Source: Yoonia litorea (lineage in GTDB: Bacteria > Pseudomonadota > Alphaproteobacteria > Rhodobacterales > Rhodobacteraceae). From it: 64,000 nt of DNA. The translations under genes were made by a program, and so were the position numbers. Where the stretch lies: assembly GCF_900114675.1 (NCBI RefSeq), contig NZ_FOZM01000003.1:62001-126000 (forward strand), in the 5' to 3' direction. The notes beneath the pieces are model-generated. The model worked only from the letters and a program-made list of their open reading frames with translations, was not told where the DNA came from and made no database searches. Shown here piece by piece: positions 36,801 to 44,672 of this stretch. How positions within the stretch are numbered: position 1 is the first letter of the stretch; each line of letters begins with the position of its first letter.

Positions 36801-39800
36801 GCTGATGGGCGGTGCTGGTAACGATGATTTGTCAGGTGGCAAGTCCGGTGACCGTCTTGACGGTGGACTTGGCGACGACTTCCTTTCTGCCGGTGAGGGC
36901 GACGACAACGTGGCTGGCGGTGAGGGCAATGACTTCGTCATTGGCGGTGCCGGCAACGATTTTGTTGATGGCAACGCTGGAACAGACACCGCGTTTATCG
37001 GCAACGAATACGATCGCATCTATTCTGACACGACAGGTCTGATCTACGTTCTGTCAGACGGTGGCGCACAGAAAGACGTCTATGTCAGCGTGGAGCGCTT
37101 TAACACGGGTGACGGTGTCATCGAAGCCGCTGACGTCGAACAGTTCGACGGACTGACATACATCGCCACGAACATCAGCGAGTTTGAGCGCTACGATTTG
37201 GGGCAGTTGACGCAGGCACAATTGATCGACCTCGCCGCTGCCACCTATGCCACCAAGGGTGCTGAGCGCGGAGACCCGCTGACAGGCTTCTCTGCCGAAA
37301 GTTATCTCGAAGCAAATCCGGATCTCGTGTCCAGGTTTGAAGGTCAACCAGTGGAGGCAACATTGCACTATATCCAAGAGGGCGCTGCTGCCGGTCGTGA
37401 TGCCGGGACGTCCGATGATCAGAAACTTGCTGAAGTAAACACTGCACCACGCAGTGTGGAAGACACTTACAGCACCGATGGCGCGCTTTCGATTTCTGCG
37501 GCGAACGGTGTTCTTGCGAACGATTTTGATCCGCAGAATGCATCGCTCGAAGCGATCCTTGATGCAGGACCGATGAACGGCACGTTGACCTTCAATGCTG
37601 ACGGCAGCTTTGAATATACAGCAGATGCTGGCTTTGTCGGCACAGATACCTTCACCTATCTGGCAAGCGATGGTGCCTTGGACAGCACAGCAACGACCGT
37701 GTCCATCGAAGTATCTGACGCCAACTTGGCCAGTGGCCTTGTGACAGCGACAAACTCTGATGCTGCAACACCGATTGCCAATGATGATCAGCTGACCTTC
37801 CAGGAAGGCGGAACCATCCTGATCAACATCGACGATCTGCTGGCCAATGACGAATACGGTGGTGACCGTTCGCTGCTGACAATCAACAGCGTGCGCGGCG
37901 ACACTGGTCCGATCACAGCAAACCCAGAAGACCGCGTGATCGAAGTTCAGATGCCAGAGAATTTCTACGGCACATTCGAGTTGCTCTACACTGTTGAGGT
38001 TGCTCAGGAAGGGCTCTCCCCTGCAGACGAAGGTATCGTCCGCGTCACGGTCGAGAATGTGAACGATCTGCCGGTTGGTAGTGAAGACGGGTTCAAGGTT
38101 CAGTCGAACACAACACTCGTGACCGAAGCCGACGAGTCGATCCTGGTCAATGATACCGATATCGATGGCGATACGCTGACTGCCGTTCTGGATCAGGACG
38201 TGAGCAATGGTACGCTGGTGCTGAACGCAGATGGCAGCTTTGAATACACGCCAAACACCGACTACGAAGGTACTGATTTCTTCACCTACTTCGTGAATGA
38301 CGGGACATCCAACAGCACCGAAGCGGTGCGTGTCGATATCGACATTCCCGTGACGCCAGTCGGCGAGACGCCAAATCAGGCACCAATCGCCACTGACGAC
38401 TTCTTTGAAGGTACCGAAGATGAAGTACTGATTATCAAGACGGCTGACGTTCTGTCTAACGACAGCGATCCGGACAATGGTCCGAACCCGATCCAGCTGG
38501 ATAGTGTGTTTGGTGCCATTGGTGGTACGGTATCGCTTGAAGATGCAAACATCTTCTTCCGTCCTGATGAGAACTTCAACGGCACGGCGAGCTTCGTCTA
38601 CAACCTGTCTGACGAAGGTTTGACGGATCGTGGCTTGGTCGAAATCAACTTTGCACCTGTCAATGATGCACCGGTTGCAAATGACGAGCCAGAACCATTC
38701 CTTGATCGTTACCTCGCTTACACAGGCGACACGATGAGTGTTGTGTCCTCTGAAGGTGTGCTCTTCAACGACCGCGACGCGGATGGTGAGCGCCTTGAGG
38801 CAATTCTCGGCACAGGTCCGGCCAATGGCACAGTCACTTTGAACGCCGACGGTAGCTTCCAGTACACCTCCAACACTGGGTTCACCGGTCAGGATGAGTT
38901 CACCTACTTTGCGACAGACGGCGTGGCCGAAAGTGCAGAGGCTCGTGTGATCATTGATGTGACCAATCAGGGCAGCGAGCCCGGAAACGGGACGTCAAAC
39001 ACGACGTTGGACAACACCGACAGTGGCACTACCGGTGGCACGACAACGAACGGTGGCAACATCGAAGGTGACGGTGGCTGGGATTCCACAACAGGTGGTT
39101 CGACCTCTGGGAATGACACTTACAGTGGTTCCGATGGCAACAACCGTGCAAACGGTGGCGCTGGTGATGACACGCTGAACGGCAACGGCGGTAACGATGA
39201 GCTGCTGGGCGGCGCAGGTGCCGATACAATGAACGGTGGTACCGGCGATGACCTGCTTGTCGGTCGTGACGGTGGCGAATTTACGCAGGATACGATGAAC
39301 GGCGGCGAAGGTAGCGATACCTACATCGTCAACGGATCACTGGAGTCGCAGACGTCTGACGTTGTAACCGAAGCGTCGGGCACGACGGGTTCCGATACCA
39401 TCATCTCGGAAGGTGCATATTTTGCTGACACCAACAGCGTCGGCGAAACGCTTGCCATCTCCGAAGACGCCACACGTGCGGAAAGCGGGATTGCAGCCAT
39501 CCAGGGTGGTAGCAATGACAAGACCATCCAGACATCCTCCGGTATGGACCTCGTCTTCTCAGGTGAAGGTAATACAACAATCGAAGGCTCTGCGGCCGAC
39601 GACTTCATCTTCTTTGAAAGCAGCGCCGATGGCACGGATGCGACGACGCTGGTTCTTGGAACAGATGGTGGCGTAGATACACTCTACGGTCTGGACGTGA
39701 CCAAAGATCAGATTGATCTGACGGCCTATGCCTTCTCGTTCACAGCAGAAGATCTTGCCAGCATGGTTGAAGACAACCCGTTCACCGGCTCAGCCTATGT

Positions 39801-39882
39801 GAAGCTTGGTGATACAGGTGATGCATTGATCTTTGACGATCTGTCGAAAGACGACGTCACAGCGGATGTCTTCATCCTCTAA
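33877..39882 (+). CDS. Giant RTX-family secreted protein with acidic EA/EV repeats and cadherin-like domains
   Basis: A 2001-residue acidic protein in which I saw no cysteine. Layout: N-terminal domain (1-110); eight modules (126-970), each an alternating acidic run such as EAEAEAEVEAEVEVE followed by an Ala/Gly/Ser-rich run; RTX calcium repeats (GGAGNDDLSGG type, about 966-1038); a linker with YLEANPDL (about 1145); five cadherin/VCBS-like domains starting near 1188, 1298, 1396, 1501 and 1596 (DGSFEYT, GTDTFTY motifs); a Thr/Gly linker; a second RTX block (about 1742-1798); and a C-terminal tail ending DVFIL, as in type I secretion signals. No signal peptide. It is probably exported by a type I system encoded elsewhere and acts as surface adhesin or matrix protein. 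A HlyC-like gene is convergent 20 nt downstream. Confidence 0.85.
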   Translation: MTFQIVNADTGELINDFGSGSTLSKDDLGNFAVAYEPSLNDTVSVRYFLNGTEIGTVQNPPYLLSNGSDGEALATQPNGPLTIVAVELDADGNELRRETVDVSLVGGTATADGGGSVEGQEIDSEFETQAEAEAEAETEVEAEADFDAVAASTVSAASAAAYGANALTSTAVSGSLDMSLIGEDERTQAGMLDTTGQDGAGVRGVGGDTNEDTTGTAAPVTADVTIVSSEAEAEAEVEAEVEVEIRDGAAVAAAGASAATASVGTTIFVDDTGAPRAAAGETSSSIDIASSTATSVSDNLGEIAYTDNNDSDDSTADASETSVDSDGPGITDLVDPNATGLRQADAESEVEVESEAEAEAEAGTGVAAAGVAGGSAVSVAGDFSSVDTETAVRTSVSTSTVTEAPNTLFEALNSADLTAASRATFPTSGTLFNALNPTDSPSLEDPAPAESVVAQPRDTSVPENYGQNEAEAEAESEVEVEAEVGNNSAAVAAIATGGAGATGVNATTLVSSSATAATSTTDDNGDQRGRNDVVETATLRGDNDFSTVEDRVFERMDADGNLIVPPAEAEAEAEAEAEADLSGALPTASGVADGSALGDSTTLSTIALSGTLTTRPDTFNSGIQSVEERPEIVDDPTREREVLSEPGTEVVTSVESIEVERETEAEAEVEVEVGYNSAAAGAGANTAVAGNSAVGTTSEGATATSVATKVFDNDANGFADRDAPGPEPLGEFGDIVVSPVNPADLILEIETEAEAEAEVGIGAGAAAAAAGAAGALGIESDVLTGATTNAAAAAAASGANVEIIIELPEDGMAGEVYAYARAWDPEGGGVAVAVAVAGLSMIGGIDNEAELEAEGLYEAIVEVRIDTRELTEAEAAFLFDLAVIGQGGSGLGDADEEPEGPDSRFESETEVEAEAEAEAGYGVAAAGAATAAGGLYADAQAATSVASKSFDGMFGEAKEGGMDNDKIAGTDGIDMLMGGAGNDDLSGGKSGDRLDGGLGDDFLSAGEGDDNVAGGEGNDFVIGGAGNDFVDGNAGTDTAFIGNEYDRIYSDTTGLIYVLSDGGAQKDVYVSVERFNTGDGVIEAADVEQFDGLTYIATNISEFERYDLGQLTQAQLIDLAAATYATKGAERGDPLTGFSAESYLEANPDLVSRFEGQPVEATLHYIQEGAAAGRDAGTSDDQKLAEVNTAPRSVEDTYSTDGALSISAANGVLANDFDPQNASLEAILDAGPMNGTLTFNADGSFEYTADAGFVGTDTFTYLASDGALDSTATTVSIEVSDANLASGLVTATNSDAATPIANDDQLTFQEGGTILINIDDLLANDEYGGDRSLLTINSVRGDTGPITANPEDRVIEVQMPENFYGTFELLYTVEVAQEGLSPADEGIVRVTVENVNDLPVGSEDGFKVQSNTTLVTEADESILVNDTDIDGDTLTAVLDQDVSNGTLVLNADGSFEYTPNTDYEGTDFFTYFVNDGTSNSTEAVRVDIDIPVTPVGETPNQAPIATDDFFEGTEDEVLIIKTADVLSNDSDPDNGPNPIQLDSVFGAIGGTVSLEDANIFFRPDENFNGTASFVYNLSDEGLTDRGLVEINFAPVNDAPVANDEPEPFLDRYLAYTGDTMSVVSSEGVLFNDRDADGERLEAILGTGPANGTVTLNADGSFQYTSNTGFTGQDEFTYFATDGVAESAEARVIIDVTNQGSEPGNGTSNTTLDNTDSGTTGGTTTNGGNIEGDGGWDSTTGGSTSGNDTYSGSDGNNRANGGAGDDTLNGNGGNDELLGGAGADTMNGGTGDDLLVGRDGGEFTQDTMNGGEGSDTYIVNGSLESQTSDVVTEASGTTGSDTIISEGAYFADTNSVGETLAISEDATRAESGIAAIQGGSNDKTIQTSSGMDLVFSGEGNTTIEGSAADDFIFFESSADGTDATTLVLGTDGGVDTLYGLDVTKDQIDLTAYAFSFTAEDLASMVEDNPFTGSAYVKLGDTGDALIFDDLSKDDVTADVFIL
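34252..36633 (+). repeat. Eight acidic GARGCN/GARGTN hexamer-repeat blocks within the RTX gene
   Basis: Runs of alternating Glu and Ala/Val codons occur at about 34252-34314, 34561-34611, 34906-34965, 35278-35328, 35572-35616, 35848-35895, 36118-36153 and 36589-36633, with a weaker one at 36412-36440. Each is followed by an Ala/Gly-rich stretch. Block-to-block distance is mostly 90-125 codons. The hexamer periodicity at DNA level suggests growth by slippage. Confidence 0.8.
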
Positions 39883-39902
39883 CCGAACTAACGATTACGA
39901 AA

Positions 39903-40331
39903 CTACGCCGCCCGTTGCACTTGAATGCAGCGGGCGGTGCCGTCTTTATCCTTCAGACGCGCCATGACGACCTCGTTCGGGAACACCGCTGCGCAGGTCG
40001 ATTTGACGAATGCGTCAGCAAGCGATGACGGCGCGACGAGCTCAAGCAGCCATGCAGCAGGTCCACTTTTCAAAGCATTGTAACCCGCAACTTTTGGATC
40101 AAGCGCACCTTTGCTCAGCGCCATATGGGTGTCTTCATCCACCTTCGCCCAAAGCGCGAAACCGAAGTGCTTCTCCTCATCCCCCTGACGGGCCGTGCCC
40201 ATGACCACCTGGCCGTTGTCCACGTAAGGCGCGAGATATTCTTCCGCTGCTGCGCGATCATTTTCACCGAGATTGTATGCCTCCATGTAGAGCGCAGTCA
40301 CTGTGTTTAAGCTGACGTTCTGAGAGGTCAT
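39903..40331 (-). CDS. Divergent HlyC-like toxin-activating acyltransferase family protein
   Basis: A 142-residue cytoplasmic protein. I align it with HlyC-type lysine acyltransferases: FALWAKVDEDTHMAL resembles the WANLSLENEI region, SGPAAWLLELVAP resembles SGDRKWFIDWIAP, and FPNEVVMARLKDKDG resembles FPDELFRAIRVDPKT. The catalytic His of HlyC near residue 23 has no counterpart, and the catalytic Asp position holds Glu, so activity may differ or be lost. AGGAG precedes ATG 40331. It is convergent with the RTX gene (20 nt), an apt partner for an acylated RTX protein. No EcfG site precedes it. Confidence 0.6.
   Translation of the reverse strand: MTSQNVSLNTVTALYMEAYNLGENDRAAAEEYLAPYVDNGQVVMGTARQGDEEKHFGFALWAKVDEDTHMALSKGALDPKVAGYNALKSGPAAWLLELVAPSSLADAFVKSTCAAVFPNEVVMARLKDKDGTARCIQVQRAA
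39908..39937. terminator. Possible hairpin between the convergent RTX and HlyC-like genes
   Basis: CCGCCCG-T-TGCA pairs with TGCA-G-CGGGCGG around a 6-nt loop. It lies within the last codons of the HlyC-like gene, and no long T-run follows on either strand. Confidence 0.4.
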
Positions 40332-40349
40332 ATTTTTCTCCTGTTTTGC

Positions 40350-40374
40350 GGAACTTAAGCGGTTTTTTGGCGTT
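40350..40374 (+). promoter_or_regulatory. EcfG-type promoter for the TbpB-like lipoprotein
   Basis: Exact GGAAC-N16-CGTT, ending 34 nt before ATG 40409, in the short gap between the divergent HlyC-like and lipoprotein genes. Confidence 0.8.
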
Positions 40375-40408
40375 CTTAAATAGGTTTAGTTGGATTTAGG
40401 AGGTCAAA

Positions 40409-41224
40409 ATGGACTTTTCGAGACATTGCATCGCTCTGACTGCGATTGCCGGTCTGGCGGCATGCGGTGGCAACAATGGTGGCAGCGACCCATCAACGTC
40501 CGCCGATGCTTATCTTAGCGGTGCGGTCACGGCAGACGCGACAAATGGTGGTGTGATCGGCACAGCCGAAACCGACAACGGCGGGACCATTGATCCAACT
40601 GACGACGTTGTAACCGCCGTTCCAGGTTATGCGATCGACAGCTCCGGCTCTGTCACGACGGACATTTCCTCTGTGACAGAGGCAGGTTCCACAACGGTAG
40701 AGATCGACGGGCAAACTTACGTCTTGTCGGGTCTGAATACAGTGTCAGATGATGGTCGTCTCGAAAACCTCGCAGCGGCATCCGCCAACGGTGATGCATC
40801 CATCGTGACAATTCTCGGCACAGGCACAGACCTGGATGGCATGGGCTCACCTGACGAGCTTTATGCCTACACGCGGGGACTGGTGACAGATGCCGCAAAT
40901 CTTCCTTCGGCGTCGACGACCTATAGCGGTAATGCGAATTTCGCGACTGTCGGAAGTAGCGATGTTGATGAGGGGACATTCTCACTCACCGTTGGTTTTG
41001 GTGACGGCAGCGTAAGTGGCGATGTCGATCTGACCGCATTCGAAGGCACCATCAGCGGCGCCCAGTCTGGTGCGAGTGTGACGGGTACCATCTCCGTAGA
41101 CGGCTCCCCTGACACGATGGATCTGTCCGGCGGTATCTTTGGTAGCGCGGGTGAAGAATTCGCAGGGTCTGCATCTGGCACCGTAGACGGTACCGCTGGC
41201 GTCATGGTGTTGCAGGGCAACTAA
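40409..41224 (+). CDS. Lipoprotein with transferrin-binding-protein-B-like beta-barrel
   Basis: A 271-residue outer-membrane or surface lipoprotein: signal peptide with lipobox LAAC (Cys about residue 19), then a Gly/Ser/Thr-rich linker. The C-terminal third (about 180-271) has the TbpB-like barrel end: TFSLTVGFGDGSVSGDVDL and GGIFGSAGEEFAGSASGTV. Roseobacter genomes often carry such proteins annotated as TbpB-like solute-binding proteins; the ligand is unknown. AGGAGG precedes the ATG. A strong terminator follows. The EcfG-type promoter suggests stress expression. Confidence 0.7.
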   Translation: MDFSRHCIALTAIAGLAACGGNNGGSDPSTSADAYLSGAVTADATNGGVIGTAETDNGGTIDPTDDVVTAVPGYAIDSSGSVTTDISSVTEAGSTTVEIDGQTYVLSGLNTVSDDGRLENLAAASANGDASIVTILGTGTDLDGMGSPDELYAYTRGLVTDAANLPSASTTYSGNANFATVGSSDVDEGTFSLTVGFGDGSVSGDVDLTAFEGTISGAQSGASVTGTISVDGSPDTMDLSGGIFGSAGEEFAGSASGTVDGTAGVMVLQGN

Positions 41225-41261
41225 CCTAATGCGTTGATGAGTATATTGATGTGAGTAAACG

Positions 41262-41287
41262 CGGGCGCCATAAGGCGCCCGTTTTTT
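41262..41287 (+). terminator. Strong terminator after the TbpB-like lipoprotein
   Basis: Perfect 8-bp stem CGGGCGCC/GGCGCCCG with loop ATAA and six T residues. The T-run runs into the stop codon of the convergent MgtC gene. Confidence 0.92.
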
Positions 41288-41753
41288 ATTCGCTGTCAGT
41301 GTTGTCCCATCTGTCTGTGAAGGGTGCACTCGCGAGCATCAGCACAACAATCACAGCTGTGATACTCACAGCCAGCCAGATCTCTCCAATCCCGCAAATC
41401 AGGCCAATGGCACCCGCGCTCCAGACACTGGCTGCAGTGCCAGCGCCTTTGACGATGTCACCCTCACGGTACATCGCACCCGCCCCCAAGAAGCCGATGC
41501 CGGTGATGACACCCTGCATCACGCGCGTAGGGTCGATCCGAGCGCCATCCGTAACTTGTGCTGTAAGAAGATCCTGTGTCGCGATCAGCAAAGCGCAGGA
41601 AACGACAGAGATGACCACATAGGGTCGAAAGTCGATTGGTTTCTCGCGGAAAAACCGTTCAAGTCCAATAGCAAGGGGAAGTAAGGTTGCGGCCGCAAGA
41701 CGGGTCATCGTTGTGGACCACGATAACGCGTCCGGTGCGAGTAGTTCGTTCAA
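41286..41753 (-). CDS. MgtC/SapB family membrane protein
   Basis: A 155-residue inner-membrane protein with four to five hydrophobic segments. The MgtC core is visible: AIGLERFFREKPIDFRPYVVIS, then GVITGIGFLGAGAMYREGD and KGAGTAASVW. I accept TTG 41753 as start because AGGAG lies 6 nt upstream; ATG 41708 is the alternative but would cut the first membrane segment. Family members are linked to magnesium limitation and acid stress; the mechanism is uncertain. No EcfG motif was found before it. Confidence 0.87.
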   Translation of the reverse strand: MNELLAPDALSWSTTMTRLAAATLLPLAIGLERFFREKPIDFRPYVVISVVSCALLIATQDLLTAQVTDGARIDPTRVMQGVITGIGFLGAGAMYREGDIVKGAGTAASVWSAGAIGLICGIGEIWLAVSITAVIVVLMLASAPFTDRWDNTDSE

Positions 41754-41887
41754 CGCAGGCTCCTAGCATCAATGAGGGCGGAACCAGTTGCATGGGGTCC
41801 GCTAACAAAGATGAGATATGTCAGGGAAAAGGAGCGTCAAATGGAGCACCGGCAAGGGTATGCCGGCGCTCTTGGTTTCTTACTGGC

Positions 41888-43579
41888 TTAGGCTGCCTCA
41901 ACAGTCAGGTTATTCACCGACTTGATCAGCGAACCCTGGCTCTCTTGCAAATATGCGATCATTTTCTTTCGCATGCCGCACTCTACAGCCCAGCCGTCGG
42001 TGATTTTCTTGACCGGAATGGCGAGCCTCACAACCGACTTGATCAGCGATTGATCGACGACAACCATCTCAAGATCATCAACTACGATACGGTCATCATC
42101 TTTCGCGGCGTCGCGGAATGCCTCTTCCAAGGCGTCGATGTCAGTGTCATGGGCCACTTCAAGCATCACTGTCCGCGTCATGCCATCGCCGCCAATCGAC
42201 CAGTTCTCAAACGCTTCGTTCACGAAGGTTTTCACTGGTACGATGACTCGTTTCGAATCCCAGGACTTAAGGGTGATATGCGTAAAGGTGATGTCCTCAA
42301 CGGTCGCCAGGTAGTCATTGAAAATCAACTGGTCGCCAATCCGCGCCGTCCTGTTCATCGAAATCTGCATCGATGCCAAGAGGTTGCCGAGCACATCGCG
42401 CGCGGCAAAACCAAAGACCAAGGAAAGCGCGCCGGCGGAGGCCAGAAGCGAGAAGCCTAAGGTCTGGAAAATATTGGCTGTCGACAGGACCAATCCTGTG
42501 CCGACGATGACCGCCAACACGATGACCAAGCGCCTGACCGCGGCAAGCGTCGTGACGCGTGAGCGCTCTTTGCGGGCGTCGGGATCAGACAGATCTTCGA
42601 CATCGACTGCAAAGAAGAAATCGATAGCAACGTCGATCAGACTCACGGCCAATATCATGGCGGCAGCGACGTAGAAGATGATCGCGATCGGATCGACGAT
42701 GCTATTTACGATGCCTGACACAACCAGAATCTGTGTCGTCGCAATTTGAAGCGTTGCACCAACAACGACGAGCGTCGTCGGCCAGCGCAGCCCTTTCAGA
42801 ATTTGGGAGAGCGGCAACCAGGAACGGTTACCGGTCGATTTACTCGCACGTGTCAGCAAACCCCACGCGATCCGTGAGAAGACGTAGGCTGCAAGAACTG
42901 TCAGAGGAATGGCAAGCAGCTCCCACCACTTCAGACCGAGCCCGCTGTCCGCACGCATCCAATCGGGAAGCGCCTTTTCAAATTCGGTCGGTCCATAGGC
43001 GTCAAAAAGCGCCGGGACATTTTGCACCGTCTGACGGGAGAAAACCCACACCGGATCGCCATCTTCAGGCTTCACGCGGTTGAGCCTGATCACGACCGGT
43101 CGGTTGTCCAGTTCAAGCACGCCAAGAAGCAGGCTCTTACGTGCCTGACCTGCCATCACGTTTTCCGATGGTGCCTGCGTATTGAGCGAGTCCGGTCGCT
43201 CCAGCAATTGCTGCCAACTGATGACGACTTTGCGGTCGAGCACTGTATAAAGCTGTTCGGCAAGGCCTGAACCGACGATGGCCTGATTGACGGGGTCAAT
43301 GTCGTTCAGGTTCAGGACATGGGCTGCGTCGGCCCAATTTTCGTTCGAAGCCGCCTCTAGGAATGCTTCCATGGAAGACTGCGGCGTCGAGAGGTCCAGA
43401 TCGCCAACCGGCTGAGCCAATGCCTCGTTCAAGGTTGGAATTTCAAAGAATGTGCCCTCTTGCGCCTTGGCCTGTGGGCTGACCAAAAACAGTGCCATAG
43501 CCGCAAAGAGTGCGGTCATGCACGCCTTGAATCGTGAATGTTGGGTGCGCGACACGCGCTTACCAGTCGATTTTATCAT
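41888..43579 (-). CDS. MscS-type mechanosensitive channel, large form with periplasmic domain
   Basis: A 563-residue protein. The signal peptide ends around QAKAQ; residues about 30-210 form a periplasmic domain; four to five membrane segments follow. The MscS pore region is clear: LASAGALSLVFGFAARDVLGNLLASMQI, then the beta domain RIGDQLIFNDYLATVEDITFTHITL and a cytoplasmic mixed domain. ATG 43579 has AGGAG upstream. It opens under membrane tension to release solutes after osmotic downshock. An EcfG-type promoter lies 28 nt upstream. Confidence 0.9.
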   Translation of the reverse strand: MIKSTGKRVSRTQHSRFKACMTALFAAMALFLVSPQAKAQEGTFFEIPTLNEALAQPVGDLDLSTPQSSMEAFLEAASNENWADAAHVLNLNDIDPVNQAIVGSGLAEQLYTVLDRKVVISWQQLLERPDSLNTQAPSENVMAGQARKSLLLGVLELDNRPVVIRLNRVKPEDGDPVWVFSRQTVQNVPALFDAYGPTEFEKALPDWMRADSGLGLKWWELLAIPLTVLAAYVFSRIAWGLLTRASKSTGNRSWLPLSQILKGLRWPTTLVVVGATLQIATTQILVVSGIVNSIVDPIAIIFYVAAAMILAVSLIDVAIDFFFAVDVEDLSDPDARKERSRVTTLAAVRRLVIVLAVIVGTGLVLSTANIFQTLGFSLLASAGALSLVFGFAARDVLGNLLASMQISMNRTARIGDQLIFNDYLATVEDITFTHITLKSWDSKRVIVPVKTFVNEAFENWSIGGDGMTRTVMLEVAHDTDIDALEEAFRDAAKDDDRIVVDDLEMVVVDQSLIKSVVRLAIPVKKITDGWAVECGMRKKMIAYLQESQGSLIKSVNNLTVEAA

Positions 43580-43606
43580 TGGGATTTCTCCTGTCGTTTT
43601 ACAGAC

Positions 43607-43631
43607 AACGCGTGGAAAATCACGCAGTTCC
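43607..43631 (-). promoter_or_regulatory. EcfG-type promoter for the first mscS gene
   Basis: On the minus strand exact GGAAC-N16-CGTT; the -10 ends 28 nt before ATG 43579. Confidence 0.8.
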
Positions 43632-43714
43632 ATCCGGCTGGATTACCGTTTGTGGTTGCATCTATCATGCATCTTGCCGTGCCGATGAATTTGGAGATTT
43701 CGCATCTTTGGTTG

Positions 43715-43808
43715 TAGAAAACCCGCCGCACACGGGGGGGAGAAGCGGCGGGTTTTCAATGGATTGCTCAGCAATCCCGCGACCGGGACAATGGTCATTG
43801 CATTGTCC
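43715..43808 (-). ncRNA. Candidate small RNA with three stem-loops and a C-rich loop
   Basis: In the 400-nt gap between mscS and the outer-membrane barrel gene, the minus strand can form an 8-bp stem (GGACAATG/CATTGTCC), a 7-bp stem (GGATTGC/GCAATCC) and a 13-bp perfect terminator-like stem (43717-43757) whose loop reads TTCTCCCCCCCGTGT. The barrel gene has its own terminator further upstream (43932-43958), so this block looks independent. An EcfG-like promoter precedes it. C-rich loops that can pair with ribosome-binding sites are known in stress sRNAs of alphaproteobacteria. If the promoter is right, the RNA start would fall inside the first stem. Confidence 0.4.
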
Positions 43809-43809
43809 A

Positions 43810-43834
43810 AACCTTTCTACGTGCGAATGGTTCC
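43810..43834 (-). promoter_or_regulatory. Variant EcfG-like promoter for the candidate sRNA
   Basis: GGAAC-N16-GGTT on the minus strand, one mismatch in the -10. No protein-coding gene starts just downstream. Confidence 0.35.
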
Positions 43835-43931
43835 CGCCGGATTGCATATTTTTTCAGAATTGCAGAACAACTACTTAGATTTCTGCTTAACAGATTGTTG
43901 GAAATGAATAAATTTCTGCATTCGAAAGCAA

Positions 43932-43958
43932 ATGAGCCGACCACAAGGGCCGGCTCAT
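43932..43958 (-). terminator. Terminator of the outer-membrane barrel gene
   Basis: ATGAGCCG pairs with CGGCTCAT, 23 nt beyond the stop at 43981; the minus strand continues with TTTGCTTTCG. Confidence 0.65.
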
Positions 43959-43980
43959 AAGACAATCTTTCGTTCAATAT

Positions 43981-44598
43981 TTAGAATTTGAAGCTTGCGC
44001 GGAGTGTTGCGGTCGTCGCGTCAATATCCAGACCATCGGTGTCAGCGAAGTCTTCAAACTGGTGCTGAAGCACTTCCCAGCCAATCCGCATGTTGTCGGA
44101 CCATTGGTAGTCAATGCCCACACCGGCAAAACCGCCAGTGCCGTCGCCATCAACTGCGCCCGACGTCGTTGCTGTCATCGCACCGGCAACCACGTATGGC
44201 ATCCAGTCGCCAGCATCGTAGCCCAAGCGCAACTTCGCACGTGCAACACTATCAAGCTCTACACCGTCACCAGGCGAAGCGCTTTCAATGGTCGTTGCGT
44301 CCGCGTCGATTTCACCACCGACGACGAAGCTGCCAAGATCGTAAAGATAGCCTGCGTGTAGACCGTAGAGTGCACCGTTGGTGTCATCATCAAGCGCGTC
44401 GTTGTCCAACTGGCCATAGCCAACCTGACCACCTGCATAGAAGCCTGTCCAGTCGTTCGAGGCCACAGGCGCCACAGGGGCCACCACTGGCGCTGGAACG
44501 ACGACGGCTTCTGCCATCCCGCCTGCGAAAGTTGTGGTTCCAGCAAATGCTACTGGCATAGCGATTGCGGATGCCAAGAGTGCTTTGCGCATAGTCAT
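43981..44598 (-). CDS. Outer-membrane beta-barrel protein (Omp25/OmpA-barrel-like)
   Basis: A 205-residue protein with a signal peptide (MTMRKALLASAIAMPVAF, cut likely after FAG), a short Pro/Val/Ala-rich linker and an eight-strand-type barrel: WTGFYAGGQVGYGQ, GALYGLHAGYLYDLG, ARAKLRLGYDAGDWMPYVVAG, FAGVGIDYQWSDNMRIGWE. It ends in LRASFKF with a terminal Phe, the usual barrel-assembly signal. GGAG precedes ATG 44598. The EcfG promoter 36 nt upstream suggests the envelope is remodelled under stress. Confidence 0.83.
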   Translation of the reverse strand: MTMRKALLASAIAMPVAFAGTTTFAGGMAEAVVVPAPVVAPVAPVASNDWTGFYAGGQVGYGQLDNDALDDDTNGALYGLHAGYLYDLGSFVVGGEIDADATTIESASPGDGVELDSVARAKLRLGYDAGDWMPYVVAGAMTATTSGAVDGDGTGGFAGVGIDYQWSDNMRIGWEVLQHQFEDFADTDGLDIDATTATLRASFKF

Positions 44599-44633
44599 TG
44601 ATCTTTCTCCGTTTTGGTTGATCATGGCCGGCC

Positions 44634-44658
44634 AACGCGCAAATCCTGTGGCAGTTCC
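44634..44658 (-). promoter_or_regulatory. EcfG-type promoter for the outer-membrane barrel gene
   Basis: Exact GGAAC-N16-CGTT on the minus strand, 36 nt before ATG 44598. It partly lies in the gap after the DUF998 gene. Confidence 0.8.
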
Positions 44659-44672
44659 AGCCATTGCGAAAA

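Noticed and set aside
41780-41784. GGAAC upstream of the MgtC region
   Set aside because: No CGTT at 16 or 17 nt, and it points away from the MgtC gene.
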